Shown piece by piece: positions 18,971 to 29,259 of a stretch of 51,719 nucleotides of DNA. The position numbers and the translations under genes were made by a program. This DNA is from Corallococcus praedator (GTDB lineage Bacteria; Myxococcota; Myxococcia; Myxococcales; Myxococcaceae). The stretch lies in contig NZ_RAWI01000021.1 of NCBI RefSeq assembly GCF_003612125.1, forward strand, positions 1 to 51,719, read 5' to 3'. The notes below the pieces were generated by a model that saw only the letters and a program-made list of their open reading frames with translations, was not told the origin of the DNA and ran no database searches. Every line of letters begins with the position of its first letter. Position 1 is the first letter of the stretch.

Positions 18971-19899
18971 GGAAGGAACGCTCCGACGAACTTGACTTCG
19001 GGTTGCATGGAAACGCCCGAGGCCTCCAACACCCGCTGCTGCATCAGGGTGATGAGGCCCCGCACGTCGCGAGCGGCCGCGCCGCCCAGGTTGACGATCC
19101 AATTGGCGTGCAGCGTGGACACCTGCGCGCGTCCCAGGGTGTGCCCCTTCAGGCCGACAAGTTCAATCAGCCGCCCGGCGGCGTCGCCCGGCGGGTTGGT
19201 GAACACACTGCCGAAGTTGGGCTGACTCAAGGGCTGCGTGCGCTTCCTGTACCCCAGGTCCGCGTCCATCGCCGCCTTGCTGGCCACGACGTCACCTTTG
19301 GGAAGCACGAAGCGCACGCGGGTGACGATACCTCCAGGCGGCAGCGTGGCGTGACGGTAGGTGTGGGGCACCTGCGCTTTCGTCAACCACCCCACGCCGT
19401 CCGCCGTGGCGACCTCGATGGCCTCCACCACGCGGAAGCACTCGCCGTTCTTGGTGCCCGCGTTCATGGTCACCGCGCCGCCCAGGGTGCCGGGAATGCC
19501 CGCGAGGAACTCCGCGCCCACCAGCCCCTGCGCCCGCATCACGTTGACCAGCCGGGCAATGGCCGCGCCCGTCCCCAGCGTCACCCGCCCCTCGGCCGGG
19601 CCGACGTCCAACTCTTCCGGGAACAAATCCGAGGGCAGCTTGAGCGTGATGCCGGGCACGCCGCCGTCGCCCACCAGCGTGTTGGCGCCGCCGCCCAGCA
19701 CCGTGACGGGGACGCCCTCGTCGCGGGCGAAGCGCAAGAGGTCCACCAGCGCGTCCGCGGAACGGGGACGCACCAGGGCCTCGGCCGGGCCGCCCACGCG
19801 CACGCTGATGAGCGGCGCCAGGGGTTCGCCCGGCTTCACGTCCAGGCCCGGCAGCCGCGCCAGGCGCGCCGCGAGCGGTGTGACGACACCCGCCTCCAT
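18967..19899 (-). CDS. murB: UDP-N-acetylenolpyruvoylglucosamine reductase
   Basis: A 310-residue FAD-dependent reductase of the second cytoplasmic peptidoglycan step. FAD-binding segments SVRVGGPAEALV and GGGANTLVGDGG, the GAEFLAGIPGTLGGAVTMNAG segment, catalytic Ser in NFGSVF and Glu near the C-terminus (QPEVKFVG) are visible. The compact length suggests the shorter type II MurB. It starts 3 bases after murC stops and overlaps ddl by 4 bases. Confidence 0.96.
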
Positions 19900-19902
19900 C
19901 CC

Positions 19903-21320
<1,418 letters not shown>

Positions 21321-21324
<4 letters not shown>

Positions 21325-22490
21325 GCCTTGCTCCCGGGTGCCTTCTTCGAGTCCTTCGCGTCCTTCGACTCCTTGGGGCCTCGGTCGCGCCCCTGGGGCC
21401 CCCACGCCTGCGTCGTCAGGTCCACGCACACGTCCGCCAATTCCTTCGCGGCCGCGGGCCGGCCCAGGATGCCGGCCTTCTTCGCCATCTGCTTGAGCTT
21501 CGCCGGGTCCGTCATCAGCCCGCGCAGCGTCTCCGCCAGCTTCTGGCCGGTGAGCTCCGACTCACGGAACATCAGCGCCGCGCCCGCGTCCACCAGCGCC
21601 CGGGCATTCACCTCCTGGTGGTTGTCCGTCGCGTGCGGGAAGGGCACCAGGATGCTGGCCTTCTTGCACACCGTCAGCTCCGCCAGGGACGTCGCGCCCG
21701 CGCGACAGATGACCAGGTCCGCCTGGGCATAGGCGGAGGACATGTCGTCGATGAACTCCACCACCGTGGCCTGCGCGCCGAAGCCCTTGTCCGCGTAGCC
21801 CTTCTTCACCGTCTCCAGGTCGTTCTTGCCCGTCTGGTGGACGATGGACACCTGATCCTTCAGGTCGCCCAGCGAATCCAGCGCGTCCAGCATGCGGTTG
21901 TTGAGGCCGCGCGCGCCCAGGCTGCCGCCGAACACGAGCACGGAGAACTTCTCGTGCGCCGCGCTGCTGCGCAGGTAGTTGTCCATCAGCTTGCGGCGGA
22001 TGGGGTTGCCAATCATCTGCACCTTGGCCTCGGGGAAGAACGCTTTGGCTTCCTCGAAGGCGGTGAAGACGACCTTCACGATGCGGCCCAGAATCTTGTT
22101 GGTGAGGCCGGGCAGCGCGTTCTGCTCCTGGATGGCGGTGGGAATCCCCATCATCCACGCGGCCAGCACCACCGGCCCGCTCGCGTAGCCGCCCACGCCC
22201 ACCACCACGTCCGGCTTCTGGCGCGACAGGATGCGGAACGACGCGAGGAACGCCAGCGGCAATGCGATGAGGCCCTTGAGCAGGCCGATGAAGCCCTTGC
22301 CCTTGAGGCCCTGCACCTTCACGAACTCCAGCGGGTAGCCCTCCTTGGGAACCACCCGGGCCTCCAGGCCCCGCTCGGTGCCCACGAAGACGACCTCGTT
22401 GGCATGGTGGCGCGTGACGACTTCCTCCGCCAGCGCGATGCCGGGAAACAGGTGTCCCCCGGTGCCGCCACCCGCGATGAGCACCTTCAC
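21321..22490 (-). CDS. murG: Undecaprenyl-PP-MurNAc-pentapeptide GlcNAc transferase
   Basis: A 389-residue GT-B glycosyltransferase converting lipid I to lipid II at the inner membrane face. Motifs are [36 protein letters not shown] and [11 protein letters not shown] with [12 protein letters not shown]-terminal extension of about 30 charged residues ([11 protein letters not shown]) exceeds the usual length. GTG 22490 is chosen from homology and a GGGAGG ribosome-binding sequence; it overlaps the ftsW stop as GTGA. Confidence 0.97.
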
Positions 22491-23650
22491 GCCGTCACCT
22501 CCCGCAGGTCCGTCGTCCCCGTCCGCACCGGCCGCGAGGCGCCCTGCGTGTTCGCGCTCAGCGACAGCAGCACGCCCGCGGAGCCCATCAGCACCACCAG
22601 CGACGTGCCGCCGTAGGACACGAACGGCAGCGTCAGCCCCTTCGTGGGCAGCAGGCCCATGGCCACGCACATGTTCACCGTGGCCTGGAACGCGATGATG
22701 GAGCTGATGCCCAGCCCCAGGTAGGTGCCGAAGGTCTCCCCCGCCGCGAGGCTCGCGCGGATGCCGCGCCAGAGGACGATGGCGTACAGGGACACGAGCA
22801 GGCCCACGCCGATGAGCCCCAGCTCCTCCCCCAGGATGGAGAAGATGAAGTCCGTGTGCGCCTCCGGCAGGAAGAACAGCTTCTGCCGGCCGTCACCCAG
22901 GCCCAGGCCGGTGATGCCGCCGGAGCCAATGGACATCAGCGACTCCGCCACCTGGTAGCCCACGTCATGCCGGTGGGCCCACGGGTCCATGAACGCGAGG
23001 ATGCGCTTCATGCGGTAGGGGCTGGTCGCGATGGCCACGAAGGCCAGGGGCAGCGCCAGCAGCACCGACCCCACCAGGTAGCTGAGCTTCGTGCCCGCCG
23101 CGAACAGCAGCACGAAGAGCATGAACACCAGGAGCACGCTGCTGCCGAAGTCCGGCTGGAGCATGCACAGGAACACCAGGATGCCGCACAGCGCGAGGTG
23201 CGGCAGGAAGCCGATGGAGAACGTGGCCACCTTCTCCCGCTTCTTCGCGAGCGAATAGGACAGGTAGACGAGCCACGCGAACTTGGCGACCTCCGCCGGC
23301 TGGAGGCTGAAGCCCGGCAGGCGGATCCACCGCCGCGCGCCGCCCGCCGTCGTGCCGATGCCCGGAATCGCCACCAGCACCATCAGCACGATGGCCACCA
23401 GCAGCAGCGGGTACGCCAGCCGCGCCAGCCGCCGCCAGCCCAGCTTCATCATCACCGCCATGCCCACGACGCCCAGGCCCGCGGCCGCCAGCTGGCGCTT
23501 GAGGAAGTACAGGCTGTCCCCCAGCTTGTCCTGGGCGAGCACCGCGCTGGCCGAGTACGTCATGACGAGGCCCAGCGAGACCAGCGCCAGCACGGCGCAC
23601 AGCAGGATTGGATCGAACCGCACGGGGGCGGTTGGAGGAGAGGTCTTCAT
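22487..23650 (-). CDS. ftsW: Peptidoglycan glycosyltransferase FtsW
   Basis: A 387-residue SEDS-family membrane protein with about ten hydrophobic helices. It polymerises lipid II at the septum with its partner FtsI. Signature segments are LVMTYSAS near the start, GGARRWIRLPGFSLQPAE, HTDFIFSILGEELG and the C-terminal PFVSYGGTSLV. ATG 23650 is preferred because homology begins there; the longer frame lies inside murD. It is 5 bases from murD and overlaps murG. Confidence 0.96.
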   Translation of the reverse strand: MKTSPPTAPVRFDPILLCAVLALVSLGLVMTYSASAVLAQDKLGDSLYFLKRQLAAAGLGVVGMAVMMKLGWRRLARLAYPLLLVAIVLMVLVAIPGIGTTAGGARRWIRLPGFSLQPAEVAKFAWLVYLSYSLAKKREKVATFSIGFLPHLALCGILVFLCMLQPDFGSSVLLVFMLFVLLFAAGTKLSYLVGSVLLALPLAFVAIATSPYRMKRILAFMDPWAHRHDVGYQVAESLMSIGSGGITGLGLGDGRQKLFFLPEAHTDFIFSILGEELGLIGVGLLVSLYAIVLWRGIRASLAAGETFGTYLGLGISSIIAFQATVNMCVAMGLLPTKGLTLPFVSYGGTSLVVLMGSAGVLLSLSANTQGASRPVRTGTTDLREVTA

Positions 23651-23655
23651 GAAGG

Positions 23656-25035
23656 TCAGAGCGCTCCGACGAGGCGCTTGAACGTGTCGCCCCGGTCCTC
23701 GAAGTTCTTGAACTGGTCGTACGACGCGCACGCGGGCGACAGGAGGACCGTGTCCCCCTCCACCGCGAGCCCACGCGCCTTGGCCACCGCCGCGTCCAGC
23801 GTGCCACAGGCGTGCACCGGGGCCTCGTTGGCGTAGGCCCGCGCGAGCGCGTCCGCGTCCTGGCCGATGGTGAGCACGCCCTTCACCTTCCCCTGCCCCG
23901 CCTCCACCATGGGCGCGTACGGAGCGCCCTTGCCCTTGCCGCCCGCGATGAGCCACACGCCGCCCGCGAAGGCCTTGAGCGCCACCAGCACCGAGTCCAC
24001 GTTGGTGGCCTTGGAGTCGTTCACCCACTCCACGCCGTCCAGCACGCGCACGCTCTCCAGCCGGTGCGGCAGGCCCGGGTAGCCATCCAGCCCCGCCTGC
24101 ACCGCGTCCCGGGACACGCCGCCCAGCCGCGCGAGCAGCGTGGCCGCCATCGCGTTCTGCGCGTTGTGGGCGCCCCGGAGCGCGCGGTTGCGCAGGACGA
24201 AGTCCTCGCCGGAGAACTCCAGCCGGAAGCCGCCCTCCTGGGCCACCGCGAGCCCCGCCAGTCGGGGCGCGTCCGCCGCAGGGCGGCCCGTGACGCTGAA
24301 GCCGTACACCGGCACGCGCGCGGAGGCCGCCAGTTGCATCACCGCCGCGTCGTCCGCGTTCACCACCGCGAAGTCGCTGCCGGCGTGCTGGTTCATGAAG
24401 ATGCGCGCCTTCGCCGCCCCGTACTCGCCCTGGCTCGCGTAGCGGTCCAGGTGGTCCGGCGTGAGGTTGAGGATGGCCGCGCCGTAGGGGCGCAGCGCGT
24501 GGATGCCCTCCAACTGGAAGCTGGACAGCTCCACCACCAGCGCGTCCCAGTCTCCGGGGGACATGGCGGCCTCCGCCAGCGGACGACCCAGGTTGCCTCC
24601 CACGAAGGTGCGCTGGCCGCCCCGGGCGTACAGCTCCCCGGTGAGCGCCGTGGTGGTGCTCTTGCCGTTGGTGCCGGTGATGCCCAGCAGCCGCGTGACG
24701 CCGGCCTGCTCCAGGACGCGCCCCGCCAGTTCGACCTCACCCCACACCGGGACACCCGACGTGCGCGCGGCCTCCAGCTCCGGCAGCGACAGCGGCACGC
24801 CCGGGCTCACCACCACCAGGTCCTGGCGGGTGAGCAGGCCCTCCGGCGTGGCGCCGGTGACGAGCGTCACGCCCTTCGCGTGAAGCTCCTTGACCACGTC
24901 GCCCAGAGCGTCCGCGGAGCGGGCATCCAGCGCCGTCACCTTCGCGCCGTGCTGGAGCAGCAGGCGCAGCGCCGCGACGCCACTCTTGGCCAGCCCGAAC
25001 ACCGCGACCTTCCGACCGGACAGCGAAGCGTTCAT
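23656..25035 (-). CDS. murD: UDP-N-acetylmuramoylalanine--D-glutamate ligase
   Basis: A 459-residue Mur ligase with N-terminal segment VAVFGLAKSGVAAL, P-loop GITGTNGKSTTT, LELSSFQLE-like VELSSFQLEGI, NLTPDHLDRY, the NDSKATN motif specific to MurD, and a C-terminal SPACASYDQFKNFEDRG. It adds D-Glu to UDP-MurNAc-L-Ala. It sits 24 bases after mraY. Confidence 0.97.
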   Translation of the reverse strand: MNASLSGRKVAVFGLAKSGVAALRLLLQHGAKVTALDARSADALGDVVKELHAKGVTLVTGATPEGLLTRQDLVVVSPGVPLSLPELEAARTSGVPVWGEVELAGRVLEQAGVTRLLGITGTNGKSTTTALTGELYARGGQRTFVGGNLGRPLAEAAMSPGDWDALVVELSSFQLEGIHALRPYGAAILNLTPDHLDRYASQGEYGAAKARIFMNQHAGSDFAVVNADDAAVMQLAASARVPVYGFSVTGRPAADAPRLAGLAVAQEGGFRLEFSGEDFVLRNRALRGAHNAQNAMAATLLARLGGVSRDAVQAGLDGYPGLPHRLESVRVLDGVEWVNDSKATNVDSVLVALKAFAGGVWLIAGGKGKGAPYAPMVEAGQGKVKGVLTIGQDADALARAYANEAPVHACGTLDAAVAKARGLAVEGDTVLLSPACASYDQFKNFEDRGDTFKRLVGAL

Positions 25036-25059
25036 GGGCGGGACCGACCCCTTTGGGGA

Positions 25060-26238
25060 CTAGCGCAGTTTCAGGGACAGCAGGGCCACGCCACCACAGA
25101 GGATGGCGACAATCCAGAAACGCACGATGATCTTCGGCTCGGCCATGCCCTTGAGCTCGAAGTGGTGGTGCACCGGCGCCATCTTGAACACCCGGCGGCC
25201 CGTCATCTTGAACGACGCCACCTGGATCATCACGCTCAGCGCTTCCGCGAAGAAGATGCCGTGGATGATGGCGGAGACCACCTCGTTCTTCGAGAACACC
25301 GCCAGCGCCCCCAGCGCGCCACCCAGCGCGAGCGAGCCGATGTCGCCCATGAACACGGACGCCGGGTAGGTGTTGAACCAGAGGAAGGAGATGCCCGCGC
25401 CCACGATGCTCGCGCAGAACACGGCCAGCTCCGCTCCGCCCGGCACCTGGAGGATGCCCAGGTAGCGGTACAGCGGCGTGGCGGTGAGGCGCGCGACGCC
25501 GTTCACCGTCTCCGTGTCCGCGATGTGCAGCGTGGTGCCCGCCACGTAGCAGAGCACGCAGAACGTCACCGCCGACACGATGGTCGGCACGATGGCCAGG
25601 CCGTCCAGGCCGTCCGTGAGGTTCACCGCGTTGGACGTGCCCACGATGACGATCCACGCGAACACGACGTAGAACCAGCCCAGGTCCGGGTTGAACCAAT
25701 GCGACGGCACGAACGGCAAGGTCAGCCGCGTGTCGATGAGCAGCGTGGGCCCGAAGGAGCCGTCCGCCTTCGTCCACGTGCACATGAGGCCGAAGATGGC
25801 GATGAGGAAGAAGACGGTCTGCAGCACCATCTTCTTGCGCCCCGCGAGGCCCTTGGAGTTGCGCTTGGACAGCTTGAGCCAGTCGTCCAGGAAGCCGATG
25901 AAGCCGTAGCCGAAGGTGAGGAGGATCATCACCCAGACGCCGCGGCTCTTCAGGTCCGCGAACAAGAGCGTGCCCGCCGCGATGCACAGGAGGATGAGCG
26001 CGCCACCCATGGTGGGCGTGCCCTTCTTCTTCTGGTGCGAGTCCGGCGTGTCCTCGCGCACGTTGCTCTGCCCGTGCTGCTTCAGGCGCAGCCGCGCGAT
26101 GAGGCGCGGACCGATGAGCATCCCCAGGAGCAGGGCGAAGACGCCCGCGGCGATGATGCGGAAGGTCGGGTAGCGCAGGAAGTTGAGGACGCGCCCGGCC
26201 TCGGTGTTCTGGATGAGCTCGTACAGGAGGTACAGCAC
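25060..26238 (-). CDS. mraY: Phospho-N-acetylmuramoyl-pentapeptide transferase
   Basis: A 392-residue polytopic enzyme that makes lipid I from UDP-MurNAc-pentapeptide and undecaprenyl phosphate. Motifs are KGTPTMGGALIL, FLDDWLKL, NAVNLTDGLDGLA and the C-terminal PVHHHFELKG. It is about 30 residues longer than E. coli MraY, from insertions in loops (for example after WTKADGSFGPT). The GTG start follows directly on the murF TAA with no gap. Confidence 0.97.
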   Translation of the reverse strand: MLYLLYELIQNTEAGRVLNFLRYPTFRIIAAGVFALLLGMLIGPRLIARLRLKQHGQSNVREDTPDSHQKKKGTPTMGGALILLCIAAGTLLFADLKSRGVWVMILLTFGYGFIGFLDDWLKLSKRNSKGLAGRKKMVLQTVFFLIAIFGLMCTWTKADGSFGPTLLIDTRLTLPFVPSHWFNPDLGWFYVVFAWIVIVGTSNAVNLTDGLDGLAIVPTIVSAVTFCVLCYVAGTTLHIADTETVNGVARLTATPLYRYLGILQVPGGAELAVFCASIVGAGISFLWFNTYPASVFMGDIGSLALGGALGALAVFSKNEVVSAIIHGIFFAEALSVMIQVASFKMTGRRVFKMAPVHHHFELKGMAEPKIIVRFWIVAILCGGVALLSLKLR

Positions 26239-27639
26239 TTAGTGACTCCCTTTGGGGGCGGCCGTGCCCGTCAGGGCGGCCACCACGCGCTCCAGTCGCA
26301 TGCCGCGACTGGCCTTCACCAGCACCACGTCACCGGGGTTGAGCCGGGGCGTCAACCACGCGACCAGGGGCTCCACTTCGGTGAAGTGCGCGGCGGATGC
26401 TCCCAGCTTCGCGCTCTGGTGACCGTCCTCGGACCGGGGCCCGAAGAACGCCACCAGCGACGCGTGCTTCGCGACGAGCGTGCCCAGCTTCGCATGCTCC
26501 TCCGCCTCGCCCGCGCCCAGCTCCAGCATGTCGCCCAGCACCGCCACCGCGCGTCCCCCCTGGGGCACCAGCGTGCCCAGCGTGACGAGCGCCGCCTCCA
26601 TCGAAGCGGGGTTGGCGTTGTAGCAGTCATCCACCACCGTCACGCCGGCCTGCCCGTCCAGGATGTTGAGCCGCCGCGCGTACGGCCGCGCTGACTCCAG
26701 GCCCCGCACGCACTCCTCGGGGGAGTAGCCCAGGGCCAGCGCCGTCGCGAACGCCGCCGTCGCGTTCTGCGCGTTGTGCGGTCCCACGAAGTGCAGGCGC
26801 ACCGGCCAGTCCTGCTGGGCGTAGCGGACCGTGGCCACCATGCCGTCGCGGCCCAGCGTCTGGATGCCTGTGAGCCGCACGTCGGCGGCCTCCGCGCGGC
26901 CAAACGTCAGGTGCTTCGCGCCACTGCGCGCGGCCTGGTGCACGATGTGCTCATCGTCCAGGTTCACCACCGCGGTCGCCTGGGGAAGCAGCTCGCGGAA
27001 CAGCTCGCCCTCCGCCTCGGCCACGCCCTGGAGGCTGCCCAGCCCTTCCAGGTGCTCCGGTTGGACGACGGTGATGACGCCCGCGTCGGGCTGCACCCGG
27101 CGCGTCAGCCGCTCGATCTCCCCCGGCTGGTTCATCCCCACTTCGATGACCGCCGCCACGTGGGACGGCTCCAGCCGGAAGAGCGTCAGCGGGACGCCAA
27201 TCTCGTTGTTGAAGTTGCCCTCCGTCTTCAGCGCCGGGCCTCGCGTGGCCAGGATGGCGCCCACCATCTCCTTGGTGGTCGTCTTCCCGTTGGAGCCCCC
27301 CACCGCCGCCACCGGGATGCGGAAGCGGCGGCGGTGCAGCGCGCCCAGGCCGCCGAGCGCGGCCAGGGTGTCCTCCACTTCGTACAGCGGGAAGTGGGCG
27401 GGCAGGGCTGGAAGCGCCCTGCCCTTCTTCACCACCGCCCCCGCGGCCCCGGCGCGCATGGCGCCGTCCACGAAGTCGTGGGCGTCGAAACGCTCGCCCT
27501 GGAGCGCCACGAACAGGCACCCCGGGGTGAGCGACCGCGTGTCGGTGCGGACGTCGGGAAACCCCGCGGGAACAGCGTCCCCGCGGCGGGTCGCCCCGGT
27601 CGCCTGCACCACCTCATCGTCGGAGAATCGAGCGGCCAT
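26239..27639 (-). CDS. murF: UDP-N-acetylmuramoyl-tripeptide--D-alanyl-D-alanine ligase
   Basis: A 466-residue Mur ligase that adds D-Ala-D-Ala to finish the pentapeptide. The N-terminal domain has DTRSLTPGCLFVAL, then P-loop VGGSNGKTTTKEM, AVIEVGMNQPGEI, and the DDCYNANPASM motif diagnostic of MurF. Length is normal. It lies 30 bases after murE. Confidence 0.97.
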   Translation of the reverse strand: MAARFSDDEVVQATGATRRGDAVPAGFPDVRTDTRSLTPGCLFVALQGERFDAHDFVDGAMRAGAAGAVVKKGRALPALPAHFPLYEVEDTLAALGGLGALHRRRFRIPVAAVGGSNGKTTTKEMVGAILATRGPALKTEGNFNNEIGVPLTLFRLEPSHVAAVIEVGMNQPGEIERLTRRVQPDAGVITVVQPEHLEGLGSLQGVAEAEGELFRELLPQATAVVNLDDEHIVHQAARSGAKHLTFGRAEAADVRLTGIQTLGRDGMVATVRYAQQDWPVRLHFVGPHNAQNATAAFATALALGYSPEECVRGLESARPYARRLNILDGQAGVTVVDDCYNANPASMEAALVTLGTLVPQGGRAVAVLGDMLELGAGEAEEHAKLGTLVAKHASLVAFFGPRSEDGHQSAKLGASAAHFTEVEPLVAWLTPRLNPGDVVLVKASRGMRLERVVAALTGTAAPKGSH

Positions 27640-27669
27640 GAAGGGGGGTGGCGTTCGGCCTGGTGGAGG

Positions 27670-29208
27670 TCAGCCCGGGATGCGGTTGGCCAGCGCCTTC
27701 GCGGCGACCTCGCGGTCGTCGAAGGCGTGCTTCTCGGAGCCCACCGTCTGGTAGGTCTCATGGCCCTTGCCGGCGATGAGGACGACGTCGTCGTCCTTGG
27801 CCAGGTTGATGGCCTGCTCGATGGCGGCGCGGCGGTCCGCGTCCACGAGGTAGCCCTTCTCCCCGACCTTCGCCTTGCCCGCGGAGATGCGGCGCAGGCC
27901 GCCCTTCTCCAGGCCCGGAGTCACCTCGGAGATGATGGCCTCCGGGTCCTCCGTGCGGGGGTTGTCGCTGGTCACCATCACCAGGTCGGCGCCCTCCGCG
28001 GCCACCGTGCCCATCAGCGGGCGCTTGCCCTTGTCGCGGTCGCCGCCGCAGCCGAAGACGACGATGACGCGGCCCTTGGCCAGCGTGCGCGCCGCCTCGA
28101 TGGAGCGCTTGAGCGCGTCATCCGTGTGCGCGTAGTCCACCAGCACGGCCGGAGCGGGACCGCCCCGGTGGTTCTCCGCGCGGTCCATGCGGCCGGACAC
28201 CTTGGAGACCAGCTCGATGCCGCTCTTCACGTCCGCGCGCGAGATGCCCGCGCCCAGCGCGATGCCCGCCGCCAGGAGGATGTTCTCCAGGTTGTGGGGC
28301 CCGAGCAGCTTGCTCTTCACCTTGATGTCGCCCGCGGGCGTCTTCACGGTGGCCTCGATGCCCTTGAGCGAGAAGGTCGCGTCCGAGGCGGAGATTTCAC
28401 CGGGCCCCAGGCGGCTGAACTTCCACGCCATGCGCTTCTGGCCGCGCAGCTCGTTGTAGATGCGGCTGGCGAAGGTGTCGTCGCCGTTGACCACCGCGGT
28501 GCCCGTGGCGGCCAGGTTCTCCGCGAAGAGCTTGCGCTTCACCTGGAAGTACTCCTCCAGGTCCTTGTGGTAGTCCAGGTGGTCGCGCGACAGGTTGCTG
28601 AAGCCCACGGCCTTGAAGGTGAGCCCGTGCACGCGCTCCTGCGCGAGCGCGTGGCTGGACACCTCCATCACCACGGTCTCCACGCCGGCATCCACCATCT
28701 CGCGGAAGATGCGGTGCAGCTCCAACGGGTCCGGCGTGGTGTTGGCCAGCTCCGTCGTCTTGCCGCCGAACTTGTAGCCCAGCGTCCCGATGACGCCCGG
28801 GGCCGGAGAGCCGGAGTACATGGCGGCCGTCGCGAGGATGGCCTCCAGGAGGTACGTCGTCGTCGTCTTCCCGTTCGTCCCGGTGACGCCCAGGAGCGTC
28901 AGCTTGTCGGCGGGGCGGCCGTAGAAGTTCGCCGCGATGAGGGCCAGCGCCTTGCGCGCGCTGCTCACCTTGAAGAACGGCACCTGCGAGGACTGCCCCT
29001 GCTTCTCGGACACCACCGCCACGGCGCCGCGTGACACGGCTTCACCAATGAACTGGGCCCCGTCTTCCTTCAGGCCGGGCACGGCGATGAAGAGGTCCCC
29101 CGGCTTCACGCGCCGCGAATCCTGCGTCACTCCCGTGACGTCAACCGCGGAACGGCCGCCCGAGGTCTGCTCGGCTCCACACCCTGCGAGGACATCCGTC
29201 AGCTTCAT
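27670..29208 (-). CDS. murE: UDP-MurNAc-L-Ala-D-Glu ligase, meso-diaminopimelate type
   Basis: A 512-residue Mur ligase with P-loop GVTGTNGKTTTT, VMEVSSHAL, NLSRDHLDYH, and the substrate-reading motif SDNPRTEDP. DNPR marks enzymes specific for meso-diaminopimelate, as expected for a Gram-negative wall. The C-terminal GKGHETYQ is typical. It sits 51 bases after ftsI. Confidence 0.97.
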   Translation of the reverse strand: MKLTDVLAGCGAEQTSGGRSAVDVTGVTQDSRRVKPGDLFIAVPGLKEDGAQFIGEAVSRGAVAVVSEKQGQSSQVPFFKVSSARKALALIAANFYGRPADKLTLLGVTGTNGKTTTTYLLEAILATAAMYSGSPAPGVIGTLGYKFGGKTTELANTTPDPLELHRIFREMVDAGVETVVMEVSSHALAQERVHGLTFKAVGFSNLSRDHLDYHKDLEEYFQVKRKLFAENLAATGTAVVNGDDTFASRIYNELRGQKRMAWKFSRLGPGEISASDATFSLKGIEATVKTPAGDIKVKSKLLGPHNLENILLAAGIALGAGISRADVKSGIELVSKVSGRMDRAENHRGGPAPAVLVDYAHTDDALKRSIEAARTLAKGRVIVVFGCGGDRDKGKRPLMGTVAAEGADLVMVTSDNPRTEDPEAIISEVTPGLEKGGLRRISAGKAKVGEKGYLVDADRRAAIEQAINLAKDDDVVLIAGKGHETYQTVGSEKHAFDDREVAAKALANRIPG

Positions 29209-29259
29209 CTCTTCCCCTTCACACGCATTGCTGATGCGGGGCCTGGAAAGGACACGGCC